The translations under genes and the position numbers were made by a program. Positions 23,164 through 29,735 of a DNA stretch of 29,735 bases are shown here, piece by piece. The notes beneath the pieces are model-generated. The model was not told the origin of the DNA. It was given only the letters and a program-made list of their open reading frames with translations, and searched no databases. Within the stretch, counting starts at the first letter, position 1. Every line of letters begins with the position of its first letter. The DNA is from Deltaproteobacteria bacterium UBA5329 (GTDB lineage: Bacteria > Desulfobacterota > Syntrophorhabdia > Syntrophorhabdales > Syntrophorhabdaceae), in the NCBI GenBank assembly GCA_002408185.1, contig DHQV01000055.1, positions 23,481-53,215 on the forward strand, read 5' to 3'.

Positions 23164-25182
23164 ATGGATGTCGGACGAGAAATAATGTGGAACGTAGGAC
23201 ATACCGGGCAATACGTCAGTTATGCGTTCTTGATCATTACCGCAATTGTTCTGATCCTAGGTTTAAAGAAGCGGTATGCGATGTGGAAGATCGGAAAGCC
23301 GGCTAACATCGAATTCAAAAAGCGCCTCGGAGAGCGCATAGGTTACTTCATCGCCAACGGCATCTTTCATAAATCGATCTTGCGCGAAGCCTTCCCCGGC
23401 TGGATGCATTTCTTCATCTTCTGGGGCTTCCTGATCCTTTCGGTCGGAACGGCTCTTGTCGCTATCCAGGCCGACTTTACCGACCTTTTGTTCAAGGTTA
23501 AATTCTTGAAGGGCGGCTTCTATCTCGTTTTCTCATTCCTGCTTGAGGTAGGCGGTCTCGCCGCGATCATCGGCATACTGATGGCGATCTTCAGGCGCTA
23601 CGTGCAGAAACCGGACCGGCTCGACACGAAGCCGGATGACGGCATTGTACTGGCCTGGATACTTGTTGTCCTGGTGACCGGTTTCCTCGCAGAGGGCGCA
23701 AGGATCGCCGCATTTATGAACGACCCGGCGTACGCCTATGAAAAATGGAGCTTCCTGGGATGGATCTCGGGGTACCTTTTCGTTTCAATGCCTGCCGAAT
23801 CGATCAAGGCGACCCACATGGCCATGTGGTACATCCATATGGTCCTGTCGTTCGGTTTCCTCGCCTATATCGTATACTCGAGAATGCTCCACCTCATCAC
23901 CTCTTCCCTGAATATGATGTTCAGGGGTGTCGAGGACGTTCCTGAGGGAAACCGCGGAGCACTGCAGCCCATAGAAGACTTTGAGAATGCCGAGGAATTC
24001 GGTATCAACCAGATCGATGGTTTCACCTGGCGACAGATATTCGACCTCGATGCGTGTACGCGCTGCGGCCGTTGCCAGGACCTCTGCCCTGCGTACGCCA
24101 CCGAAAAACCCCTTTCACCGAAAAAGTTCATTCAGGACCTGAAAGGTGAATGGGAACGGGTAGCCAAAGGCGGCGCCAAGAATGAGGACGGCATGATAGA
24201 TACCGTCATCGAGGAACAGACGCTCTGGTCATGCACCAACTGCCTTGCCTGCCAGGTCAACTGCCCGGTCTCGATACCGACGATCGACAAGAATATAGAA
24301 ATGCGGCGCTACCTCACCCTGACGCTCAGCAAGACGACGTCGGATACGAAGCTCCTCTTCAAGAACCTTATGAAGAACTCGAACCCGTATGGTATGGGCA
24401 AGAAGGAAAGACTGGGATGGACAGAAGGCCTCGACATCAGGAACGCCGCAGAGCAGGAGGTCGATTACCTGTACTGGGTCGGATGCGTCGCATCGCTTGA
24501 CGACAGGAACAGGAAGGTCGCCCGGGCATTTGCCACTGCATTGAACCAGGCCGGCGTCAACTTCGGTATCCTCGGCACGGACGAAATGTGCTGCGGCGAC
24601 CCGTCACGGCGCTGCGGTAATGAAGAGAACTACCTGGGTTTGGCCCAGGGCAACGTTGAGATGCTGAACGAAATAGGCATCAAGAAGATCATAACGACCT
24701 GCCCGCACTGCTACACAACGATCAAGAAAGAGTATGCCCAGCTCGGCGGCAATTTTGAGGTCTACCATCAGGGAGAATTTCTCGCCAAGCTCATGAGAGA
24801 AGGCAAACTCAAGGTGAACCCGGCCATCGAAGGAAAGGTCACCTTTCATGACCCATGCTACCTCGGCAGGGCCAATGGTATATTCGAAGAACCGAGAAGC
24901 CTCGTCAAAAAGGCAACGAAAGGGTCATTCGAGGAAATGGGCAGGAACCACAACCGGAGCTTCTGCTGTGGTGGCGGCGGCGGCGGGATGTGGATGGAAG
25001 AGCACCACAAACGCATCAATCATGCCAGGATCGACGAGGCCATCGCCATACAGGCAAACACCGTCGTAACGGCCTGCCCGTACTGCCTTATAATGATGGA
25101 AGACGCTATCAAGGACAAGGAAAAGGTCGAAACGATGAAGGCTCTTGACCTTTCAGAGGTGCTTGTGAAGGGTTTGGAATAA
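23164..25182 (+). CDS. Membrane FeS oxidoreductase, cytochrome b-HdrD-like fusion (EMO type)
   Basis: A 672-residue fusion. Residues ~1-250 hold about five or six membrane helices with His residues placed like a NarI-type cytochrome b (GWMHFFIFWGF, MWYIHMVLSFGF). Two [4Fe-4S] motifs follow: CTRCGRCQDLCP (Cys298-308) and CTNCLACQVNCP (Cys357-367). Two CCG domains complete it, CVASLDD..MCCGDPSRRCG..TCPHC and HDPCYLGR..FCCGGGGGG..ACPYC, as in heterodisulfide reductase HdrD. This plan is that of the membrane-bound electron-transfer-flavoprotein:(methyl)menaquinone oxidoreductase of syntrophic and related anaerobes, which passes electrons from acyl-CoA oxidation to quinone. DsrK/HdrD-like relatives with other partners cannot be excluded, because no etfAB genes are in the window. 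AGGAGG lies nine bases before the ATG. Confidence 0.88.
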   Translation: MDVGREIMWNVGHTGQYVSYAFLIITAIVLILGLKKRYAMWKIGKPANIEFKKRLGERIGYFIANGIFHKSILREAFPGWMHFFIFWGFLILSVGTALVAIQADFTDLLFKVKFLKGGFYLVFSFLLEVGGLAAIIGILMAIFRRYVQKPDRLDTKPDDGIVLAWILVVLVTGFLAEGARIAAFMNDPAYAYEKWSFLGWISGYLFVSMPAESIKATHMAMWYIHMVLSFGFLAYIVYSRMLHLITSSLNMMFRGVEDVPEGNRGALQPIEDFENAEEFGINQIDGFTWRQIFDLDACTRCGRCQDLCPAYATEKPLSPKKFIQDLKGEWERVAKGGAKNEDGMIDTVIEEQTLWSCTNCLACQVNCPVSIPTIDKNIEMRRYLTLTLSKTTSDTKLLFKNLMKNSNPYGMGKKERLGWTEGLDIRNAAEQEVDYLYWVGCVASLDDRNRKVARAFATALNQAGVNFGILGTDEMCCGDPSRRCGNEENYLGLAQGNVEMLNEIGIKKIITTCPHCYTTIKKEYAQLGGNFEVYHQGEFLAKLMREGKLKVNPAIEGKVTFHDPCYLGRANGIFEEPRSLVKKATKGSFEEMGRNHNRSFCCGGGGGGMWMEEHHKRINHARIDEAIAIQANTVVTACPYCLIMMEDAIKDKEKVETMKALDLSEVLVKGLE

Positions 25183-25208
25183 GTAGCTATAGAGAGATAA
25201 AGATAAAT

Positions 25209-25238
25209 AAAAGGATGGGGTGAAAACCCCATCCTTTT
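25209..25238. terminator. Bidirectional Rho-independent terminator
   Basis: A 12-bp perfect stem AAAAGGATGGGG/CCCCATCCTTTT with a six-base loop TGAAAA. T-rich tails in both orientations let it end both the plus-strand FeS oxidoreductase transcript and the convergent ferredoxin transcript. Confidence 0.9.
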
Positions 25239-25266
25239 ATTATTTGGAAATTAATCCAGTTTTTGA

Positions 25267-25440
25267 TTACTCGTCCAGTGTAATAGCCTCAACAGGACAT
25301 TCTTCTGTACATGCACCACATTCGGTGCAAAGTTCGGCATCGACCTTTGCTGTATCATCTACTGTGATAGCATCGGCGGGGCAGATCTCTGAACAGGCTC
25401 CGCATCCTGTGCAGGCATCTTGGTCAACTTTCGCAGGCAT
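25267..25440 (-). CDS. 2[4Fe-4S] ferredoxin, clostridial type
   Basis: This 57-residue low-potential electron carrier has two complete cluster motifs: CTGCGACSEICP (Cys10, 13, 16, 20) and CTECGACTEECP (Cys38, 41, 44, 48). The two halves are the usual internal duplication (ADAITVDD and VEAITLDE). It begins MPAKVDQDAC; an AGGAGG lies eight bases before the ATG at 25440. The net charge is acidic, as in clostridial ferredoxins. It is monocistronic, with a predicted promoter at 25474-25502 and the bidirectional terminator just past its stop. It faces the membrane FeS oxidoreductase gene, but partnership is not shown by that alone. Confidence 0.96.
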   Translation of the reverse strand: MPAKVDQDACTGCGACSEICPADAITVDDTAKVDAELCTECGACTEECPVEAITLDE

Positions 25441-25473
25441 GAATAATCCCTCCTTTCAAATTTTTACTACAAT

Positions 25474-25502
25474 TTCCTAAACGAATAACCGGTGAATGTC
25501 AA
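25474..25502 (-). promoter_or_regulatory. Predicted promoter of the ferredoxin gene
   Basis: On the minus strand a perfect -35 TTGACA (25502-25497), a 17-base spacer and a weak -10 TAGGAA (25479-25474). The start near 25467 would leave a short leader holding AGGAGG. It is placed back to back with the promoter at 25530-25558. Confidence 0.45.
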
Positions 25503-25529
25503 TAAAAAAATGTGAGCCCGCTATTTCCA

Positions 25530-25558
25530 TTGACAGGAGATTGCACGCATTGCATAAT
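25530..25558 (+). promoter_or_regulatory. Strong predicted promoter of the MscS-related gene
   Basis: -35 TTGACA (25530-25535), 17-base spacer, -10 CATAAT (25553-25558), a near-consensus sigma70-type site. The start is expected near 25565, almost on the first ATG at 25567, which bears on the choice of start codon and on leaderless translation. Confidence 0.6.
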
Positions 25559-25566
25559 ATGTTGCC

Positions 25567-26256
25567 ATGCAAGAGATAATGAAGTTTTTCCAAGACATGT
25601 TCCTTGATCTCTTTGATAATTTCCAGGAGGTTTTTCTCAGTATCATCGTAATGGTCATCGTGATGATACTGGGTTTTATCATCAGCTGGTTCATAAAAAA
25701 ATTACTTGGCAAGGCCCTTGTTCTCTTCAGGTTCGATAAGTGGGCCCAGGATGCAGGGATCGTCACATTTCTCGAAAAAGGCGGTATCCGCTCGCCGCCG
25801 TCCCTTATACTCAGCAAGATCGTTTATTGGATATTTATAGTCCTTTTCCTCTCGTTCGGCCTTAATTACATGGGGATCACCCAGTTCTCGGAATACGCCT
25901 CCCGGATCTCCACTGCCCTGCCGAACATTATCGTATCTTTGGTGATCTTGATCATAGGCATCATATTCAGCAACTTTCTGGGTAGAATTATCTATCTCAC
26001 CTGTGAAAACGCCAGGATCAAATACGGCGATTTCATCGCCAAGGCCGTAAGGATCCTCCTTATCGTCATCACCTTCGGCATCGTCTTCGAATACATCGGA
26101 TTGGGCAATACGATCATTACGGTGAGCTTCCTGATAGTCTTCGGGGGCATCGTCCTGACGATGTCCCTTGCACTGGGCATAGGCCTCAGCAACGTCCTTG
26201 GAGACCTGATCCGGGACAGGGTAAAGCTGAGGCAAGACAAACACCACAAAGAATAA
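25567..26256 (+). CDS. Small MscS-related membrane protein (TM_helix family)
   Basis: This 229-residue protein has about five membrane helices and ends shortly after the pore-like helix. Hydrophobic segments lie at ~20-45, ~80-100, ~115-140, ~155-175 and ~182-207. The repeated pattern IIVSLVILIIGIIFSNFLGRI and the glycine-rich final helix VLTMSLALGIGLSNVLGDLI resemble the TM_helix repeats found in MscS relatives such as CmpX. The soluble beta and alpha/beta vestibule of a full MscS is missing, so gating as a tension channel is uncertain. Two starts are possible: ATG 25567 without a ribosome binding site, or ATG 25579 after AAGAGA. The predicted promoter start is so close that the first would give a nearly leaderless message. 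Confidence 0.75.
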   Translation: MQEIMKFFQDMFLDLFDNFQEVFLSIIVMVIVMILGFIISWFIKKLLGKALVLFRFDKWAQDAGIVTFLEKGGIRSPPSLILSKIVYWIFIVLFLSFGLNYMGITQFSEYASRISTALPNIIVSLVILIIGIIFSNFLGRIIYLTCENARIKYGDFIAKAVRILLIVITFGIVFEYIGLGNTIITVSFLIVFGGIVLTMSLALGIGLSNVLGDLIRDRVKLRQDKHHKE

Positions 26257-26591
26257 CCCTTCGGGTCTAACCCGTACGGGCTTAGCCCCTTGGGGTTGTT
26301 TCAAGTTTCAGACTTTTCCCGTTTCCGTCATCCCGTCGCCAATTACCCTTAAAGGTATCCTGAATCCGGGTCTCCCACCTCGTCATTCCTGCGCTTGACG
26401 GAGGAAGCCAAGGTTTGGTTTTGATGTAGTTCCCTGATTGTTCACAACATTTAAATACAGAAAGATGTAATAAAAACAAAACCTTGGATCCCGCCCACCC
26501 GGAGGGTTCCCTGTCCAGGGATGACGGAAAGAGAAGACCTGGATGACTATGGGTGTGGTTGGACCCGGCTCGAAGACCGGGGTTGGTTACT
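26257..26591. other. Non-coding intergenic region with mini-hairpins
   Basis: This 335-base gap between convergent genes has no convincing gene. At its left end three short hairpins sit in a row: ACCC-TTC-GGGT (26256-26266), CTAA-CCCGTACGGG-CTTAG (26267-26285, one bulge) and CCCC-TT-GGGG (26286-26295) followed by TTGTTT. They may act as the terminator of the MscS-related gene. A further CCGTCATCCC block lies at 26325, then the inverted-repeat element at 26381-26527. Near 26545-26570 a weak GC hairpin could end the minus-strand hydrolase transcript. Confidence 0.55.
26381..26527. repeat. MITE-like inverted repeat element, about 147 bp
   Basis: The left arm starts CGTCATTCC and runs to CCAAGGTTTGGTTTT (to 26422). 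The right arm (from about 26474) is AAAACAAAACCTTGG (inverse of the left) and ends GGGATGACGG at 26527. A 50-base AT-rich centre lies between them. The outer CGTCAT ends and the inner CCAAGGTTT blocks both pair across the element. Related blocks sit at 20261-20297 and 26325. No transposase is encoded, so it would be non-autonomous if mobile. Confidence 0.6.
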
Positions 26592-27314
26592 TCACTCCCC
26601 GTCGGATATCAGGTAGCGGCGGAACCAGTTGAGGGTTAGGTTGATCGCCTTTGTTCTATGGGCATCAACGGAAAGAATGTGATCTCCTCCCTTTATTATC
26701 TCGATCGCCTTTGGCTTTTTCAGGAATTTATAGATGGTCTTCCCTTCGATGCAGGGAACGACCTCATCGCTGTCACCGTGTATGACGAGGGTACGCTGGA
26801 CTTTTCTCGCTTCTTCGAGAAGATCGTATGAATTGAAATCCGTGTATATTGTCGGCTTGAACTTGATATCGGCAATCGTTTCGTCTTCCTTGTTTTCCAA
26901 TATATGCGGTGTTGCCCATAAAGAAAGGCATTTTACACGTTCATCGCGGGCCGCCTTCAGGAGTCCTGTCGAGCCCCCGAAACTGCTTCCTATGATGCCG
27001 ATCTTTCGCGGGTCGATGGAGGGATGGTCGAGGACGTGGTCGAAGACCACCTTCAAATTATCCAACCTGATGGAGAGGGTGGTCTCCTCGATGTTTCCCC
27101 CGCTTTCGCCGCAACCGTGATAGTCAAAACGGCAGGAAGCTATCCCGGCTTCTGCAAATGACCCGGATAAAGCCATATATTTCGAGCTTTCTTTTGAGCT
27201 TAAGAGGCCATGCGAAAGAATGGCACACGGATACCGCCTGCCTTCTCCCGGAATGATCATTATGCCGTTTATTTTATTGTAACGTGAATCGATAACGAAA
27301 TTTTGCTCTATCAT
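26592..27314 (-). CDS. Alpha/beta hydrolase (dienelactone hydrolase/esterase-like)
   Basis: A 240-residue single-domain alpha/beta hydrolase. The oxyanion region is AILSHGLLSSKES, followed by RFDYHGCGESGG. The nucleophile elbow is GSSFGG with Ser111. The acid is Asp183 in HGDSDEVVP and the base His212 in KGGDHIL, so the catalytic triad is complete. No signal peptide is seen; it should be cytoplasmic. The closest general plan is that of YqiA/FrsA or BAAT-like serine hydrolases that cleave esters or thioesters; the substrate is unknown. Its ATG overlaps the stop of the RNase H-like gene (ATGA), so the two are co-translated as the end of the lptF-lptG cluster. Confidence 0.85.
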   Translation of the reverse strand: MIEQNFVIDSRYNKINGIMIIPGEGRRYPCAILSHGLLSSKESSKYMALSGSFAEAGIASCRFDYHGCGESGGNIEETTLSIRLDNLKVVFDHVLDHPSIDPRKIGIIGSSFGGSTGLLKAARDERVKCLSLWATPHILENKEDETIADIKFKPTIYTDFNSYDLLEEARKVQRTLVIHGDSDEVVPCIEGKTIYKFLKKPKAIEIIKGGDHILSVDAHRTKAINLTLNWFRRYLISDGE

Positions 27315-27790
27315 CGCAAGACACCCCCGAGATTATCCATGATTTCCTCAAGCCTGGTGAGGTTGACGACGTCTTCCTTGTTATACTCGAGAAGCAATTT
27401 TAGGGCTTCTTCATTTCCATGTCTTTTATATTTTTCCCACAGCCACATTGCCTGGTACCCGTTTATCCCGTCGGTCTTGCGTTCGATGCCAAACATTTTT
27501 TCAAGCTGCTTTAGCCCGCCCTTTATACCGAGCTTCTTCTTGTCCTTGAAAAGGTCCCGCGATTTAAAATTGGATTGCAGGTCGATATTCAGGCATTTTT
27601 TCATTTGGGGCAGATCGAACAGATCCCCGTTAAAGGTGACAATGGTCTTGACATTCAAGAGTTCCCGCTCGATCGTCTCCGGCAGGATGCTATCGCCATA
27701 CCATTGGAGAAAACCATTGTTCTCGACGAGGAGGCCGACAACGCAAATATTTCCCCTCCTGTCAGTTTCGATATCCAGATATGCTCGCAC
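27311..27790 (-). CDS. RNase H-like 3'-5' exonuclease domain protein (YprB-like)
   Basis: A 159-residue single exonuclease domain of the RNase_H_2 (YprB) group. The acidic metal-binding residues are in place: YLDIET (Asp6, Glu8), VTFNGDLFDLP (the second acidic motif) and YNKEDVVNL near the C-terminus. A central FKSRDLFKDKKKLG and GGLKQLEKMFGI match the family. I chose the GTG at 27790, because AGGAGT lies six bases before it and the protein then starts MRAYLDIET directly at the first catalytic strand. An ATG at 27823 would add eleven residues but has no ribosome binding site. The nucleic-acid substrate is unknown. It overlaps the hydrolase gene by four bases. Confidence 0.8.
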   Translation of the reverse strand: MRAYLDIETDRRGNICVVGLLVENNGFLQWYGDSILPETIERELLNVKTIVTFNGDLFDLPQMKKCLNIDLQSNFKSRDLFKDKKKLGIKGGLKQLEKMFGIERKTDGINGYQAMWLWEKYKRHGNEEALKLLLEYNKEDVVNLTRLEEIMDNLGGVLR

Positions 27791-27838
27791 AACAAAACTC
27801 CTTTCCTGTATCCATACCGACACATATATAATAGAGAC

Positions 27839-28918
27839 TTAAGTCCTCAAGGTTACGATACCAATGACCCCGGACGCAATAAAAAGCAGATTGGAGAACC
27901 ACGCCGAAAACAAGGGCGGGAATATCTCGGAATAACCGAGCGATAGCGAGACAGAGTGAAAGAGCCAGTACAGGGCACCGACGATAATTCCCGAAAAAAC
28001 GCCCTTAGACACGTGTTTTGTCTTTGCGTACCTCAAACCAACTGAAAATGACGCAAAGACCATAATGAGATTGACAAAAGGGAACGCCAGTTTGTTGTAG
28101 AGATCCACCAGGTATCTCCTGACGTCGTGGCCATCCGCTTTGAGCCTTGAGATATAGCGCCTCAATTCTCGATAGCTCATTTCCTCGGGATCACGCTGTA
28201 CGACCTTGAATACGGAAGGCGGCTCGTTGATTATATTGCTCATAGCAGGGTACGATCGCTTCGTTATATGCCCGTTTTCGTCGAATGTCCTGACAGATAT
28301 GCCGGTGAAATGCCATGAACCGTCCTGCCATTTTCCCCCTACGGCATCGGTCCTCTGCTGTACCGAGAAATCGGGACCCAATTCCAGTACGGTCAATCCT
28401 TTGATAATATCCTTTTTTGTATCGTAAAAATCAATATTGCAGATCCTGTTATCCCTCTTGAACCATATCCTGTCATTCTTTATGAATACATGGGATTCCT
28501 CCCCCTTTATTTTCACCTGGTAGATGTAGTTTGAGGCATTGGCCGATAAAGGAACTATCCATTCGGTCAAGACGAAGGACAACAATACAAGCACGATCGA
28601 GAACCCCACGAAGGGTTTCATCAGGGATAAAGTACTGATGCCGGAGGTTCTTGCAACGATCATTTCATTTCCGCGGATCATGAGAATAAGCACGATCAAC
28701 ATCGAAATGAGAAATGCGAGAGGGAGGATGAGGTTGAAATAACCGGGCACGAGGAGCAGGACATATGCGAGAACCATTGTAAATGCATGAAATGACCTGG
28801 TGAAGCGGTCTGTATGCTGAAAAAACTCTATCAACATGAACAGACTGATCCCGGCCAGTTGTGATATAAGCAAGTACTTGATGGCGCTCGACAAGAGATA
28901 TCTATTTAACTTTTTCAA
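27839..28918 (-). CDS. lptG: LPS export permease LptG (YjgP/YjgQ family)
   Basis: A 359-residue inner-membrane subunit of the LptB2FG transporter, which lifts lipopolysaccharide from the inner membrane into the Lpt bridge. Three N-terminal helices include the first-helix start MKKLNRYLLSSAIKYLL and ARTSGISTLSLMKPF, the coupling segment. A periplasmic jellyroll-like domain (~130-255) contains IKNDRIWFKRDNRICNIDFYD. Three C-terminal helices (from ~265, FPFVNLIMVFASFSVGLRY) close the protein, with NLLFIASGVIGIVTL at the end. Being the second of two tandem paralogues marks it as LptG. Its start lies inside the upstream lptF end (17-base overlap), which indicates coupling. Confidence 0.92.
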   Translation of the reverse strand: MKKLNRYLLSSAIKYLLISQLAGISLFMLIEFFQHTDRFTRSFHAFTMVLAYVLLLVPGYFNLILPLAFLISMLIVLILMIRGNEMIVARTSGISTLSLMKPFVGFSIVLVLLSFVLTEWIVPLSANASNYIYQVKIKGEESHVFIKNDRIWFKRDNRICNIDFYDTKKDIIKGLTVLELGPDFSVQQRTDAVGGKWQDGSWHFTGISVRTFDENGHITKRSYPAMSNIINEPPSVFKVVQRDPEEMSYRELRRYISRLKADGHDVRRYLVDLYNKLAFPFVNLIMVFASFSVGLRYAKTKHVSKGVFSGIIVGALYWLFHSVSLSLGYSEIFPPLFSAWFSNLLFIASGVIGIVTLRT

Positions 28919-29735
28919 TGCAGTAAGCCCACACGTATTTCATTCGCTGGTATATAGTAACGTGCTCTTCTTTGTTTATGTTCTTGAGCAGGTAGAGACC
29001 AAAAGCGGCGATCACGACATTGGGAAGGAATGTGATAATGGCGGGAGGCGCATTCACATTTTTTCCGAAGCCGTCTGTCATCGCCATCAGGATGTAATAA
29101 AAAACGAACAGAAGCAGGCTGTAAAGCGCACCCGAGAATTTTCCCTCTGTCTTGCGTTTTACCCCCAGCGGGACGGTCAGGAATACAAACGCGAGCGATG
29201 CAAGCGGCAGCGATATCTTTTTGTAGATCTCGAGGAGCAGATCATAGCGGTGGCCCTGGTTTGTCGTGTTCGCAAGAGACTTCATTAATTCATCGCGGTC
29301 CATTTCATACGGCAATTTTCTGGTCACGCCGCCTGTCTGTACCATTTGGGACAGGTTCATCGTAAACGTGTAATCTTGAAAGGTTACATTCCGGTATGTA
29401 TCGGTCGCTTTTTCCCAGCGGTGCAGGCTGCCGTTCTGTAGCATAAAGGCCAGGTCAAATGTATCCGGATCAATATTTACGTAGCCGTTCTGTGCGGAAA
29501 TGGTTTGTTTTATATTACTGTCGCGATCATCCGATACGACGATCCCTGTCAACAATCTCTTCCGGGTGTCGACCTTATTGATATAGATGACGACCCCCGG
29601 GACGTTGTCGTTAAATATGCCCTCCTTATCATCGACGGATATTCCTTTCTTGATAACGTTGATCAAGGTTTCGCGGAACAGGCCGCTACATTGGGGCAAC
29701 AGGAAATTTGTGTTTAAAAGCCCGCAGATCGTGAT
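28902..29735 (-). CDS. lptF: LPS export permease LptF, C-terminal 277 residues (5' end outside window)
   Basis: The frame is open to the window edge, so the N-terminal helices lie beyond 29735. What is present begins in the periplasmic region (ITICGLLNTNFL) and includes the beta-rich domain (PGVVIYINKVD, YVNIDPDTFDLAFMLQNG, TFTMNLSQMVQ). It continues through the helix-rich C-terminal part: KKISLPLASLAFVFLTVPLGVKR, FVFYYILMAMTDGFGKN and FLPNVVIAAFGLYLLKNI. The order of features is that of YjgP/YjgQ proteins. Together with the following lptG it forms the membrane part of the LPS exporter, and it confirms a Gram-negative envelope with LPS. An internal TTG at 29699 should not be mistaken for the start. 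Confidence 0.92.
   Translation of the reverse strand: MTICGLLNTNFLLPQCSGLFRETLINVIKKGISVDDKEGIFNDNVPGVVIYINKVDTRKRLLTGIVVSDDRDSNIKQTISAQNGYVNIDPDTFDLAFMLQNGSLHRWEKATDTYRNVTFQDYTFTMNLSQMVQTGGVTRKLPYEMDRDELMKSLANTTNQGHRYDLLLEIYKKISLPLASLAFVFLTVPLGVKRKTEGKFSGALYSLLLFVFYYILMAMTDGFGKNVNAPPAIITFLPNVVIAAFGLYLLKNINKEEHVTIYQRMKYVWAYCIEKVK

Noticed and set aside
1..29735. CRISPR arrays, transposases, integrases, toxin-antitoxin pairs or phage genes
   Set aside because: None could be supported. The lone ribbon-helix-helix domain at 2733 is joined to an enzyme and is not an antitoxin beside a toxin gene.

Overview
The window is about 29.7 kb of moderately GC-rich, gene-dense bacterial DNA. The cell is Gram-negative: it has LptF/LptG, RND and TolC-type export parts and an outer-membrane lipoprotein. 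It looks like an anaerobe of the former Deltaproteobacteria (a Syntrophorhabdus/Syntrophobacterota-like lineage). The best clue is a membrane FeS protein that joins a NarI-like cytochrome b domain to HdrD-like CCG domains, together with a clostridial-type 2[4Fe-4S] ferredoxin. The lineage is an inference; nothing here fixes the species.

Layout. 1-130: 3' part of tRNA-Phe and its terminator. 117-2453 (minus): a three-gene partner-switching module (STAS antagonist, RsbW-like kinase, membrane SpoIIE-type phosphatase) with no sigma factor beside it. 2733-5275 (plus): a two-gene acetoin operon, acetolactate decarboxylase then catabolic acetolactate synthase. The decarboxylase carries an N-terminal ribbon-helix-helix domain that the ordinary enzyme lacks. 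5553-14535 (plus): an MdtABC-type RND operon with its own outer-membrane lipoprotein channel; the mdtC-like gene is interrupted by a frame change at a run of eight A. 14684-20213 (plus): a second, complete tripartite exporter (TolC-like channel, MacA-like adaptor, ATPase and two separate MacB/FtsX-type permeases).

20311-22932 (minus): LysM-NlpC/P60 peptidoglycan hydrolase, an unrecognised polytopic membrane protein with a helix-hairpin-helix-like tail, and a small membrane-anchored TPR-like protein. 23164-25182 (plus): the membrane FeS oxidoreductase, convergent with the ferredoxin (25267-25440, minus) and separated from it by a bidirectional terminator. 25567-26256 (plus): a small MscS-related membrane protein. 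26257-26591: a non-coding stretch with mini-hairpins and a MITE-like inverted repeat whose arms also occur near 20261. 26592-29735 (minus): LptF (cut by the window end), LptG, an RNase H-like exonuclease and an alpha/beta hydrolase.

The observations I rate highest are: (1) the DNA-binding-domain/acetolactate decarboxylase fusion, whose promoter contains an inverted repeat over the -10 and predicted start site, suggesting an enzyme that may regulate its own operon; (2) the A8 run in mdtC, which spells a canonical A-AAA-AAC slippery heptamer directly before a stop codon, with the -1 frame continuing the conserved protein without a gap; (3) the membrane/HhH protein of unknown function beside a cell-wall hydrolase. 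All promoter, operator and function calls come from reading the sequence alone.
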